This document shows, piece after piece, positions 55,066-64,000 of a DNA stretch of 64,000 bases (position 1 is the stretch's first letter; each line of letters starts with the position of its first letter). Position numbers and translations under genes: made by a program. This stretch comes from Sorex araneus (Eukaryota; Chordata; Mammalia; Eulipotyphla; Soricidae). The stretch covers positions 52,677,292-52,741,291 of the forward strand of contig NC_073311.1 of the NCBI RefSeq assembly GCF_027595985.1, read 5' to 3'. Under the pieces are notes generated by a model. The model searched no databases and was not told where the DNA came from. It saw only the letters and a program-made list of their open reading frames with translations.

Positions 55066-55510
55066 CTGTGTCTGCCCCTCTTTTAGCTAACCAAAATCGA
55101 TCCTTATCTAAAGGTACCCGTCTCTGTCCTGCCCTCAGAGCTGGAGGCTAGGACAGCCAGGCCTCTGCAGCCGGCTGGTTCCAGGCCATCACTTGTCCAG
55201 TGGGGCGACCCCTCCGCTCCCCTCCGGGACACCCGCGGGGTTTCCTTCACGCACACTCGCCCCCCCCGCCAAGCTTGCCGGGCTCTGTCCTTGGGTTTCA
55301 TTGGGATTCAGCCTCACGGGCACTCGAGGCGGCCTCGGCCGAGACGGCCCGGCATTCTGCTCCCTGGCTTCCTCCTCGGGACAAGGGGACACAGCCCGCT
55401 CGGGTGCGCGCAGGCTCCCAGTGCCCTGGGAAGGTGCAAAGGAGGCGGGTGGGCCTGTCCTTCCCGGCCCCCAGCGAGCTGGCCCAGCCCGCTGTCAGAG
55501 TGATGGGGCA
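55066..55510. other. GC-rich intronic sequence without recognised features
   Basis: Nothing recognised. Confidence 0.35.
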
Positions 55511-55525
55511 GAAATGCCTGCGTCC

Positions 55526-55715
55526 GGGGCTGGAGTGATAGCACAGTGGGGAGGGCGTTTGCCTTGCACGCGGCCGACCCGGGTTCGATTCCCAGCATCC
55601 CATATGGTCCCCCGAGCACCGCCAGGAGTGATTCCTGAGTGCAGAGCCAGGAGTAACTCCTGTGCATCGCCAGGTGTTACCCAAAAAGCAAAAAAAAAAA
55701 AAAGAAAGAAAGAAA
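55526..55715 (+). mobile_element. SINE, full length
   Basis: Target-site duplication GAAATGCCTGCGTCC (55511-55525) versus GAAACGCCTGCATCC (55716-55730); both differences are CpG-type. A-tail extended by (GAAA)n. Confidence 0.95.
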
Positions 55716-55730
55716 GAAACGCCTGCATCC

Positions 55731-56984
55731 CCCGGAGAGCGGCCGGGAACCGACTCCGCGAGCACCTTGAGCTGCAGAGAAGAGCCCGGCCGTGCCTGGG
55801 GCTGGGGGCGGGGGGCTCGGGGGTGTCGTGTGCTCGCCACGTTGACCCACATGTCGGACAGCGCCGCGGTGTGTGTGTGTGCAGTTGTGCGATTTCTGAA
55901 CTCCGGCTGCTGGTGCTGGGGGTGTCCTGCTCCCTTTGTTTCTGGCCCAGAACCCTTCCCCCCACCCCCCAGCCCCCAACCCCCACCGACCTCATCCCCA
56001 GGGGGTCCGGTGCCACTGCCCAGTGAGCACGGGGACAGACATGCCTGAGCTCGGAGAGGTTCCCCACGGCCAGGGATTCCCGCCCTCCGGCCAGGGCCCT
56101 GGAGAGGGCGCGGGAGGGCAGAGCCGTTTGGGGGGTGGGTGGGAGGGGGCCTGACGGACTGTCCTGATTTTCCCTCCCAGCCGCAGAGCTAATTAGAGCA
56201 TCTCCCCGGCGGGGCTGCGGGTCCATTTCTGCTGGCTCTCGCTTCAACACTCCCGTGCCTCTGGGGGCTTCTCATGGCTTTCTGGTTCCCAAGATTTTCC
56301 CACCGTCGGGGTGCCCGGGTGGGTGGCAGCGCACGTGTGGCCGTGGATGTCGCCGTGGTTCTTAGTAGCCCTCAGAGCCTGGGCCGCGCTTTCTGGGGCT
56401 GCTGGGCTGGGCCCTGGACACGGGGAGGAGGACGGGCTGTCCTCTGCCCCCACGGCTCTGCTGTTTGATTTCCTTCTCACGTGGCGGGTGTCCTCTGCCC
56501 CGAATGGGGGGTCAGGGTGATCTTGGTTACGGGGTCTGGGCTCCCCCCACCCCCCGCAGCTTGCCACGCCCATTGGGCAGCTTTATTTTTCAGTGTCAGT
56601 TTTGTTTAGCTAATAGAGGGGCAGACACAGCTCCCCCCCCTTTTCTCTCATGTGGAACGAGTTAGAGAGATGGGGGGTCGTGACCTTCGCACAGTTGGCT
56701 GTTGACACCTTTTTGGAAACTTAGCGAATTCTTTGCTTTTTCTTTCTGGTGCTTTCCTAGTATTCTTGTCTCCACTCAGAAGAAGCCGCCACACCCAGTG
56801 GCTTGCTGTGGTGATGCAGAGAAGTCAGGGTGCAGGTAGGCAGCAGGTTCCTGGCTGGAAGGACCCAGTGGCTCATTTGCAAGGTGTGTTGTCCCTTTGG
56901 TTGTCAGGGCAAATTGTTTCCATGTCAAGATTTTCCATGAATTTGGTTCAGTCAATTGTCTTCAATATAAGCTCACTTTTTTTT
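55731..56984. other. GC-rich intronic sequence, repeat-poor
   Basis: Includes the small candidate island at 56165. No exon recognised. Confidence 0.4.
56165..56250. promoter_or_regulatory. Candidate regulatory island
   Basis: Repeat-free stretch with CTAATTAGA (56189-56197), a homeodomain-type palindromic core, flanked by GC-rich DNA. Texture resembles short conserved elements; weak support. Confidence 0.2.
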
Positions 56985-56992
56985 CATGCTTT

Positions 56993-57000
<8 letters not shown>

Positions 57001-57035
<35 letters not shown>

Positions 57036-57207
57036 TTTTTTTGCTTTTTGGGTCACACCAGGCAATGCACAGGGGTCATTCCTGGCTCATGCACTCAGGA
57101 ACCACCCCTGGTGGTGCTCAGGGGACCATATGGGATGCTGGGATTCGAACCCGGGTCGGCCGGATGCAAGGCAAACGCCCTACCCGCTGTGCTATCACTC
57201 CAGCCCC
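57001..57207 (-). mobile_element. SINE with (TTTA)n tail
   Basis: CATGCTTTTTATTTAT lies before (56985-57000) and after (57208-57223) as target-site duplication. Tail grown to (TTTA)n through 57037. Confidence 0.95.
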
Positions 57208-57244
57208 CATGCTTTTTATTTATTTATATTTAAAAATTTTTTTT

Positions 57245-57340
57245 TTTATCACTGTCACTGTCATCCCGTTGCTCATCGATTTGTTTGAGCGGGCGTGTGT
57301 ATTGGATATGCCAAAAACAGTTAACAATAAGTCTCTCAAA
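57245..57340. mobile_element. Inverted fragment of the long SINE variant
   Basis: TCACTGTCACTGTCATCCCG...GAGCGGGC (57252-57295) is antisense, while GGATATGCCAAAAACAGTTAAC onwards (57304-57337) is sense. Two parts of one element face each other. Confidence 0.75.
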
Positions 57341-57795
57341 AATTTTTTTTAATAAATTTTTATTTGTGAATCACCGTGAGGTACAGTTACAAACTTGTGT
57401 ACTTTCATGTTTGCATTTCAGTCATTCAGTGATTGTTTACATCTCTCCACCAGTGCCCATTCTCCTCCACCAGTGTTCCCAGTATCCCTCCCACCACCCC
57501 CACCCCAACCCCCACCACCCCACCCTGCCTCTGCAGCAGGGCATTCCCTTTTGTTCTCTCTCCTTTTGGGTGTTGTAGTTTGCAATAGAGATATTGAGTG
57601 GCCTTCATGTTCGGTCTATGCAGCTTTCAACCCGAATGGGTCCTCCCAACATCCTCTACTTGGTGTTCCCTCCTCTATCTGAGCTGCCTTTTCCCCCAGC
57701 ATGTGAGGCCAGTTTCCAAGCTGTGGGGCAGACCTCCTAATCCTTATCTCTATAACTCTTGGGTGTTAGTCTCCCATTCTGTTACTTTATAGTCC
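57341..57795 (-). mobile_element. L1 3' UTR part of an inverted insertion
   Basis: Poly-T at 57341-57352, then GTGAATCACCGTGAGGTACAG and CCACCAGTGTTCCCAGTATC, ending near GTTAGTCTCCCATTCTG, the reverse complement of the L1 3' UTR start. Confidence 0.85.
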
Positions 57796-58010
57796 ACAGA
57801 TGGCTGCGATCTTTCTATGTCCGGAGTGCCCAAAAACAGATGACTGGTTAAAGAAACTTTGGTACATCTACACAGTGGAATACTGTGCAGCTGTTAGAAA
57901 GGATGAAGTCATGAAATTTGCATATAAGCGAATCAACATGGAGAGTATCATGTTGAGCAAAATGAGTCAGAAAGAGAGAGACAGACATAGACTCTTAAGA
58001 TCATTTTAAT
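57796..58010 (+). mobile_element. L1 ORF2 end in opposite orientation to its 3' UTR
   Basis: AACAGATGACTGGTTAAAG, AACATGGAGAGTATCATGTTG and AGACAGACATAGACTC are the sense end of ORF2. Together with the antisense 3' UTR on its left this is a 5'-inverted L1. Confidence 0.85.
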
Positions 58011-58046
58011 GTCATATTTCATGCACACGCTAGCCATACTTTGTTT

Positions 58047-58207
58047 TGGGGGGAAAGGAAGTGGGTACACCCTGGGCTGACTCCTGGCTCTTTGCTCAGG
58101 GATCACTCCTGGTGGGTTTCGGGGGACCATACTGCATCCCAGGGATCAAACTCAGCTTGGCAATGTGCAAGACAAGCCCCCTACATGCTGTACTCTTGCT
58201 TTGGCCC
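58047..58207 (-). mobile_element. Old SINE
   Basis: CTGACTCCTGGCTCTTTGCTC to CTCTTGCTTTGGCCCC. Confidence 0.8.
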
Positions 58208-58209
58208 CT

Positions 58210-58557
58210 AGCCCTACTCTTTTTTTTTTTTTTATACTTCAGTGGGGTGCGACATTTAAGTCAACGGGTTGCAAGTGTAAACATGTAATCAGTGCATGAC
58301 TCATTCTTTTGTGCGAATCCTAACTGGGCTCCATTTGTCACTATATTCTGAGAGTCCCCCAGACTGTGACTTTCTCAATTATATACAGGGTCACGGTACT
58401 AGGGATACGAAAGGGAAAGGAGCGTAATTACCTTTAAGGCTTCCTGGGACGCGTGGCTCTGGCTTTTGGTAACTCCCACGTCTCAGGGAACTGAGGGCAA
58501 ACGTGGAGCCGGACCTTCCAGTTTGTTTTCCTAAAAATGCCGGCAGAATGCACGCTC
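58210..58557. other. Intronic sequence without recognised features
   Basis: T-run at 58219; otherwise nothing recognised. Confidence 0.35.
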
Positions 58558-58573
58558 AGAAACAGATCACCCT

Positions 58574-58760
58574 GGGGCTGGATCGATAGCACAGCGGGGA
58601 GGGCGTTTGCCTTGCATGTGGCCGACCCGGATTCTATTCCCAGCATCCCATATGGTCCCCTGAGCACTACCAGGGGTAATTCCTGAGTGCAGAGCCAGGA
58701 GTAACCCCTGTGCATCGCCGGGTGTAACCCAAAAAAGCCAAAAAACAAACAAACAAACAA
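58574..58760 (+). mobile_element. SINE, full length, young
   Basis: Perfect 15-bp target-site duplication AGAAACAGATCACCC at 58558-58572 and 58761-58775; (AAAC)n tail. Confidence 0.95.
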
Positions 58761-58879
58761 AGAAACAGATCACCCAAAGGAAAACTCCCTGAGGAGCCTG
58801 GGTGTCTGTTCTTTCCTTCCCACCCACCTGTGTCTCTGTTTTGCCTGTGGGGTTCCACGGACTAATAGGAAGCTTCTGC

Positions 58880-59290
58880 GCCTCTCACGTGTAGCTCCTT
58901 GGCCCCACTTCGGAAGTTGGCGTGTCTTTACCGAGGCAGGACCGGGCCGCCGGGAGGCTGACTTCCTATTTGCTGATAACCAGCCGGTGCAGAATCGGTT
59001 CTGGCGTTCAGCGGCTGAATCTTGCCACATGGCGAAGGGATAAGGTTGGTCATTTGTCATCGGCATTGCCACGGGAAGCAGGGGTGACTCAAGGAAGTTG
59101 GCCCTGCATGTAAGGAGTTTCAGAAGCACCGTGACCAATTAATTTCACTTTATTTTCCTTGTACTATTTGTCCAAGGTGAGTGTAAACATCACGTGTACT
59201 TCTGAACCTTCCTTCAGAAGGAACAGGAAAGCCCTGCCTGATAAAGTGGTTCTTTCCTTCACGCGTAGATAACTCCGGGCATTGGAGGTG
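58880..59290. promoter_or_regulatory. Candidate haematopoietic enhancer (E-box, GATA, ETS motifs)
   Basis: A repeat-free island between a SINE and a polypyrimidine array. It holds an ETS core (ACTTCCTATT, 58961-58970), a GATA site (CTGATAACC from 58973), an E-box CACATG (59026-59031) seven bases before GGGATAAGG (59037-59045), a CACGTG near 59192 and another TGATAAA near 59239. An E-box followed 7-9 bases later by GATA is the known TAL1/GATA composite. Enhancer activity is inferred. Confidence 0.4.
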
Positions 59291-59365
59291 ACGCCTCGTC
59301 TTTGGTGCTTTGGTCTGCTGCTCATTTCATCAGTGGTGGAGCCTCCAGCTGCTTTAGCTTCAAAA

Positions 59366-59810
59366 ACAACTCTTCTTCCTCTTCCTTTTCCTCCTCCTCC
59401 TCCTTACTCCTCCTCTTCCTCCTCCTCCTCCTCCTCTTCCTCTTCCTCCTCCTTTCCCCTCCTCCTTCTTCTCTTCCTCCTCTTCCTCCTTTCCCCTCCT
59501 CCTCCTTCTTCCTCCTCCCCTTCCTCCCCTCCCCCTCCTCCGCCCTACTCCTCCTCCCCTTCCTCCTCCTTTCCCCTCCTCCTTCTTCTCTTCCTCCTCT
59601 TCCTCCTTTCCCCTCCTCCTCCTTCTTCCTCCTCCCCTTCCTCCCCTCCCCCTCCTCCGCCCTCCTCCTCCTCCCCTTCCTCCTCCTTTCCCCTCCTCCT
59701 TCTTCTCCTCCTCCTCTTCCTCCTTTCCCCTCCTTCTCCTTCTCCTCCTCCTCCTCGTCCTCCTTTTCCCTCCTTCTTCTCCTCCTCCATCCTCCTCCTC
59801 CTTTATCAGA
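59366..59810 (+). repeat. Polypyrimidine array with 117-bp unit
   Basis: Pure C/T with few interruptions. The landmark CCTTTCCCCTCCTCC recurs at 59451, 59568 and 59685, exactly 117 bases apart, and unit copies are nearly identical. Because 117 is divisible by 3, long frames stay open on both strands, but they are artefacts. Confidence 0.95.
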
Positions 59811-60328
59811 CCCCTGGAGTCTGGTGGGCTGGGAGGTAGGATGGAATGGCTGTGGGTGTTTGTTTTCATTATCGGCATCTGTAAGGTTTCACTTCCTGGT
59901 GTCTGGCTTTTCGTCAGTATTTGTTGAAAGACTGGACAGATGTAAAACACAGATATTGGAACTGTGTTTTAAACTGATTTAAAACAACAGCAACAACAAC
60001 AACAACAACAAAAACAGAATAAAAAATATTGATCGACTTTATTTAATTGCCCAAAGACCTCCCCCGTGGTACGTGGGAAACTGGGGACATGGGTGGAGAG
60101 AAGGTCACTCTGGTGTTGGGAGGTCACTCTGGTGTTGGGAGGTCACTCTGGTGGAATTGGTGTTGGAGCACTGGATGCTTGAAACAACTATTATGAACAA
60201 CTCGGTAAATAATGGCATTATAATAAAATACTACATAAATAAGAGAGAAAGTCGTTATCCAGAGACCCTCTGAAATGGACCAACTCTGAAAGGCAGAGCC
60301 TTCTCTTGCTCTGCTGAGACAACCCTTA
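59811..60328. other. Intronic sequence with small arrays
   Basis: (CAA)n at 59987-60011 and a 19-bp repeat AGGTCACTCTGGTGTTGGG at 60102, 60121 and 60140. Confidence 0.8.
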
Positions 60329-60330
60329 CT

Positions 60331-60510
60331 TTTTTTTTTTTTCTTTTTGGGTCACACCTGGCTTTGATCTGCACAGGGGCTACTCCTGGCTCTGCACTCA
60401 AGAATTATTCCTGGTGGTGCTCGGGGGACCATATGGGATGCTGGGAATTGAACCCGGGTCGGCCGCGTGCAAGGCAAACACCCTACCCACTATGCTATCA
60501 CTCCAACCCC
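60331..60510 (-). mobile_element. SINE
   Basis: Antisense copy with a 9-base insertion (CTTTGATCT). ACAACCCTTACT before (60320) and ACAACCCTTATT after (60511). Confidence 0.95.
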
Positions 60511-60524
60511 ACAACCCTTATTTT

Positions 60525-60790
60525 TTTTTAAAAAAATTAATTACCAAAAAATTGAGATCCTGTGGTTTCCAGTGCTATTAATTATGGTTTCTCACACACA
60601 TAATTCCAGCCCATCATTAGTGTGCCCCTCTCACTCCGAACAACCCTCCCCCCTTTCAGCCTCCCCCCTACTCCCGATTCAGTGTGTGGGTGTTGGTCCT
60701 GCTGTTATGTTGCCTTTGGCCCATTGTGGGTTCTTTGCTATGTATCTTTCAGTCCCACGGAGGAGAAAGACCACTGGGTCTCCTGACGCC
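60525..60790 (-). mobile_element. Possible L1-type 3' end, antisense
   Basis: T/A-run at 60523 followed by C-rich sequence of L1 3'-UTR texture (CTCCCCCCTACTCCC, TGCCTTTGGCCCATTG). Family not certain. Confidence 0.35.
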
Positions 60791-61027
60791 CCTTTTTTTC
60801 TGCCAGGCAGGGTTTGGGGCACTTCCTGATTCTGGGTAGAAGAAAAGCTCCTTTACTGTGTGTCCCTTGTGACTTTTCAACACTTCCGGGGGAAGCCGGA
60901 AGGGGGGACCCAGCAGCACAAACGTGTCGTCCTGTTCCTGGGAAGAGGTGGGCATCGCGAGAGAGGACAGGGCAGCGAAGGTGGGCGTCGCGGGTTGGAC
61001 TCAGTTGCACAAGGGGAGGCTAGTCTT

Positions 61028-61222
61028 TGTTTGTTTGTTTGTTTGTTTGTTTGCTTTTTGGGTCACACCCGGCGATGCACAGGGTTACTCCTGGCTCTGC
61101 ACTCAGGAATCACCCCTGGCGGTGCTCGGGGGACCATATGGGATGCTGGGAATCGAACCTGGGTCGGCAGCGTGCAAGGCAAATGCCCTCCCCGCTGTGC
61201 TATTGCTCCAGCCCCGTGGGGG
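61028..61222 (-). mobile_element. SINE, young
   Basis: Perfect target-site duplication GGGGAGGCTAGTCTT at 61013-61027 and 61223-61237; (TTTG)n tail. Confidence 0.95.
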
Positions 61223-61239
61223 GGGGAGGCTAGTCTTGG

Positions 61240-61770
61240 CTTGGCCTTTCCTGCGCCCCAGATGCAGGGGGGTGATGTGGTCACAGATGGAGCAGGAGTG
61301 GGTGGAACCGTCTCTTTTCCTCTCAGGCACTGGAAGAAGCGTTTGCAAGAAAGTCTTGACACAGGCGCAGAGTTTGTCAGCTTTTCTTCAGACACAGCGG
61401 CCTCGGCCAGACTAAACACTGGCTGACGTGTCACTTGGTCCGCAGTGCAGACACTTCTCCCTCTGCACGGTTCCCGTCTCCCAGAGGGCCCTCGAGGGTA
61501 GCCTTCACCCCCGACTTTAATCCCAAGCAAAATTCCAGTGTGTTGTCACACACAGTGTAAAATGTTATCTTTGATGTAATCCAGAAATTCTGTCACCACT
61601 CCTTCCCCTTTCCCCCTCGAAAAAAAGTCTCTGGTATTTTCGCCTTAGCCAGTGACTCCACTCAAGCCCCGTGGATAGTTTTGCAACTTATGAAATTCCT
61701 TCTCCTCATGTATATTCTTCATTTGCCAAACCTTAGGGCCCACGGGTTAGCTGGGCCCCTGCTGCTGTGT
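61240..61770. other. Intronic sequence without recognised features
   Basis: Nothing recognised. Confidence 0.35.
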
Positions 61771-61777
61771 GTGGGGT

Positions 61778-61898
61778 GTGTGTGTGTGTGTGTGTGTGTC
61801 CGTGTGTCCGTCCCTAGTGGAGTATAGATGAGTGGTCGGTTCTGTGTGTCCTCATGGACTCAACAAGAAAATCATGGCCTCAGATGAGTGCTGAACCC

Positions 61899-61961
<63 letters not shown>

Positions 61962-62048
61962 AGTGGGGTATAGATGAGTGGTTGATTCTGTGTGTCCTCC
62001 CGTACTCAAGAAAATCATGGCCTCAGATGAGTGCTGAGCCCTTTGAGG
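61778..62048 (+). repeat. Tandem duplication with GT arrays
   Basis: TCCCTAGTGGAGTATAGATG...GCTGAACCCTTT (61811-61899) repeats with few changes at 61957-62044, period 146. (GT)n precedes each copy. Confidence 0.95.
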
Positions 62049-62136
62049 ATTCTGCCTTAGGCCTTGTTGTAGCAGGGACTGGGGTACAAAGAGAGACAGA
62101 GACAGAGACAGAGAGAGGGGGAGAGAGAGATAGATA

Positions 62137-62272
62137 TTTTTTTTTTTTTTTGAGCGTAGGAGGCATAATTGGCGATGCCCAGGGGTCACTCCTGCCAGTG
62201 CTCTAGAGCCATATGGGATGCCAGGAATCGAACCCAGGTTGGCCCTGCCGGCTGCACTATTTCGCCAGCCCC
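62137..62272 (-). mobile_element. SINE, partly deleted
   Basis: T-run tail, GGCGATGCCCAGGGGTCAC, GGAATCGAACCCAGGTTGGCC; the part between head and B box is missing. Confidence 0.85.
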
Positions 62273-62274
62273 AT

Positions 62275-62816
62275 CTTGGCAGCACTTTCAAAAATAGTCA
62301 AATGTGGGAAAGGGGTAGAAACACCCCCCCCCCCCCGGGATCCCGTGCCAGGTGGAGTGGAGATCACTGGGCAGGGAGCGAGCGCACAGGGAGGGCTCCG
62401 CGGGCCTGGCCAGAGATGCCGAGTAAGGAAGGGTGCGTGGCTTCCCTTCGTGGTCACCCTGTCCCCTCACGGGTCCTGCGTCCCAGCCCCGCGGGGAAGG
62501 AAAAGCCACACGCTCTTTCCTGCGAAGACGCTGGCCGCCTCCAGGCGGCAGACAGAAGGCCAGGACGCGTGGCCCCGGTCTCCAGGCCAGCCATGTCAGC
62601 GGCGGAGGGGGGCGGGCGGGAGCGGGGACCCCGTGGCAGGCGGGTGGAATAATGGTCCCCGGGGCAGCCTCCAGCTCTCTGACATGCTTATCAGCGCTGT
62701 GTGTTTTGCAGGTGTTCCCTCCCTGGATTTGGGTTTGCCTGGGTGAGGTAGAGATAGTTCTACTCTGGAGCCCGGGGGTAGCCAAGGCTGGCGTGCTCCC
62801 AGGCCCGGCCCCCTGC
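62275..62816. other. GC-rich intronic sequence
   Basis: C-run at 62325-62338; otherwise nothing recognised. Confidence 0.4.
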
Positions 62817-62831
62817 AAGGAACCGCCTTTA

Positions 62832-63019
62832 TTTATTGATTGATTGATTGATTGCTTTTTGGGTCACACCCAGCGATGCTCAGGGGTTTTACTCCTGGCT
62901 CTGCACTCAGAAATTACTCCTTGTGGTGCTCATGGGACCATATGGGATGCTGGGAATCGAACCCAGGTTAGCCACGTGCAAAGCAAACGCCCTACCCGTT
63001 GTGCTATGGCTCCAGCCCC
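62832..63019 (-). mobile_element. SINE, young
   Basis: Target-site duplication AAGGAACCGCCTTTA at 62817-62831 and 63020-63034; (TTGA)n tail. Confidence 0.95.
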
Positions 63020-63041
63020 AAAGGAACCGCCTTTAGATTCT

Positions 63042-63043
<2 letters not shown>

Positions 63044-63093
<50 letters not shown>

Positions 63094-63104
63094 CTCTCTC
63101 TCTG
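63044..63104 (+). repeat. (CA)n and (TC)n microsatellite
   Basis: About 23 CA units followed by (TC)n. Confidence 0.95.
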
Positions 63105-63204
63105 AAAAGTGGGGCAAACCCAGTGACTCTTTGGCCAAAAGGGGAAGCCCACCTAGTACATAGTGGAAGGTTTGGGAGGTCAGGGGCGTCTTTCAAAGGA
63201 CTCA

Positions 63205-63372
63205 GGGCCAGAGAGGTGGCCCTGAGGGCTCAGGCACTTGCCTTGCTTGCCCTTGACCCTGGTCCCTCCCCTGGCACTGCCCATGGTCCTCCGGAGCCCC
63301 ACCAGGGGGGACCTCCGCTGGAGAATTATAAGTGAGCCTGGAGCAGTGCCTCGAAGGACAGAAACACAAATG
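63205..63372 (+). mobile_element. Old SINE
   Basis: GGGCCAGAGAGGTGGCCCTGAG head and CTGGAGCAGTGCCTCGAAGG; heavily diverged. Confidence 0.45.
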
Positions 63373-63399
63373 CCTAACTCTCCCCGCCCCCCCCCCCCC

Positions 63400-64000
63400 C
63401 GCCGCCACACACACCCAGCGAAATGGACTTGACTGGGCAGCAGCTGGAGAACCACCAAGCACATGTCCCGTTGCCCGGCGGGAGAAGGCTCCCTGGACAG
63501 GGAGTCGCTGGTGGCGTGGGACGGCCACGGAGGCGGGCTGGGTTAGCGCTTCCCCTTCCTTCCTGTGCTGACGGGGTCACCGGTGGTTTGATTTTCTGTC
63601 AGCCCTTGGCCCCCTGGCCTGGGGGGAATCAAGTGGACCCCTGAGTCATCAGGCAGAGTCGGGCTCTGCCCCAGGGTCTCCCCAGCGCCCAGACCCATGC
63701 ACCCGATGGGGAGGGAACTGACTGAGAAGGCCAAAGGTTACGTCCCACCTGATGGTCTTCCTGGGGGAGGGGGGGGGAAAGGGGGCGGAGGGTGGGTGGA
63801 ATCCCTTTCTTTCTTTATTTGTTTCCTGGATTTGGGGCGGAAGAGACCCAAAGCCCCCTTTCCAAGCCAGCTTTAGAGAATGGGGTGTCCAGAGAAGCTT
63901 CCAGAAGAATCCTAACCCCCGTTGTTCCTGGAGGCCTAGTTTTGGGTCCCAGGGACTGATTAAGGAGAACCCTTTGGGATCCTCTGTCCAGGCTGCAGTG
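63400..64000. other. GC-rich intronic sequence without recognised features
   Basis: C-run at 63389-63401 and G-run at 63761; no exon recognised up to the window end. Confidence 0.35.

Larger units (their letters stand above)
26193..64000 (+). other. ETV6: ETV6 intron 1 (5' part)
   Basis: Everything downstream of the donor to the window end is taken as intron 1. I looked for exon 2, which should begin with codons for Q-E-R-I-S-Y-T-P-P, and did not find it. The intron is therefore longer than 37.8 kb; the human one is, as I recall, roughly 100 kb. It contains SINEs, minus-strand L1 3' ends and many tandem arrays, plus repeat-free islands that may be regulatory. No other gene was recognised in it. 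Confidence 0.85.

Noticed and set aside
59282-59982. 185-226-codon frames in the 117-bp array
   Set aside because: The period is divisible by three and C/T DNA lacks stops; low complexity.
26193-64000. ETV6 exon 2
   Set aside because: Looked for a Q-E-R-I-S-Y-T-P-P reading frame after an AG acceptor; none seen, consistent with a very long intron 1.

Overview
The window is mammalian nuclear DNA, almost certainly from a shrew (Soricidae, most likely Sorex). More than 50 copies or fragments of one tRNA-derived SINE are scattered through it. The head carries a pol III A box and a B box (GGTTCGATTCC) and the copies end in an A-tail; I recognise this as the soricid SOR family. The remaining repeats are LINE-1 pieces of several ages and very abundant microsatellites. 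I see no bacterial, phage or plasmid features.

The only protein-coding sequence I can support is coding exon 1 of ETV6 (TEL), an ETS-family transcriptional repressor, on the + strand at 26160-26192 (M-S-E-T-P-A-P-C-S-I-K followed by a GT splice donor). It lies at the 3' end of a roughly 1.9 kb CpG island (about 24.5-26.4 kb) that holds the promoter and 5' leader. The layout is: 1-24.5 kb, AT-richer 5' intergenic flank full of SINEs and L1 remnants; 24.5-26.2 kb, promoter and leader; 26.2-64 kb, the first part of ETV6 intron 1. Intron 1 is visibly GC-richer and dense in GT, CT and TCAC arrays, minisatellites and SINEs. Exon 2 was not found, so intron 1 exceeds 37.8 kb here.

The most interesting material is around exon 1. 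A perfect 31-bp inverted repeat is built from (CGG)9 and (CCG)9. Two back-to-back upstream ORFs are joined as TAA-ATG, the second overlapping the ETV6 start codon. A 40-bp promoter module with an ETS-type core is duplicated 612 bp apart. An 18-bp perfect palindrome of GAAACT half-sites is followed by an ISRE/ETS/GAS-like cluster. A canonical G-quadruplex pattern sits 15 nt past the first splice donor. Within the intron, 58.9-59.3 kb has an E-box/GATA/ETS cluster like blood-cell enhancers, and 52.1-52.5 kb is a repeat-free candidate conserved element.

Transposon archaeology is also rich: an L1 with the inverted structure expected from twin priming, an L1 insertion with an 18-bp target-site duplication and an unexplained 5' part, a dimeric SINE inside one target-site duplication, and SINE tails expanded into long simple repeats. 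I found no novel multi-gene system. The long open frames in the window are by-products of low-complexity or CpG-rich DNA.
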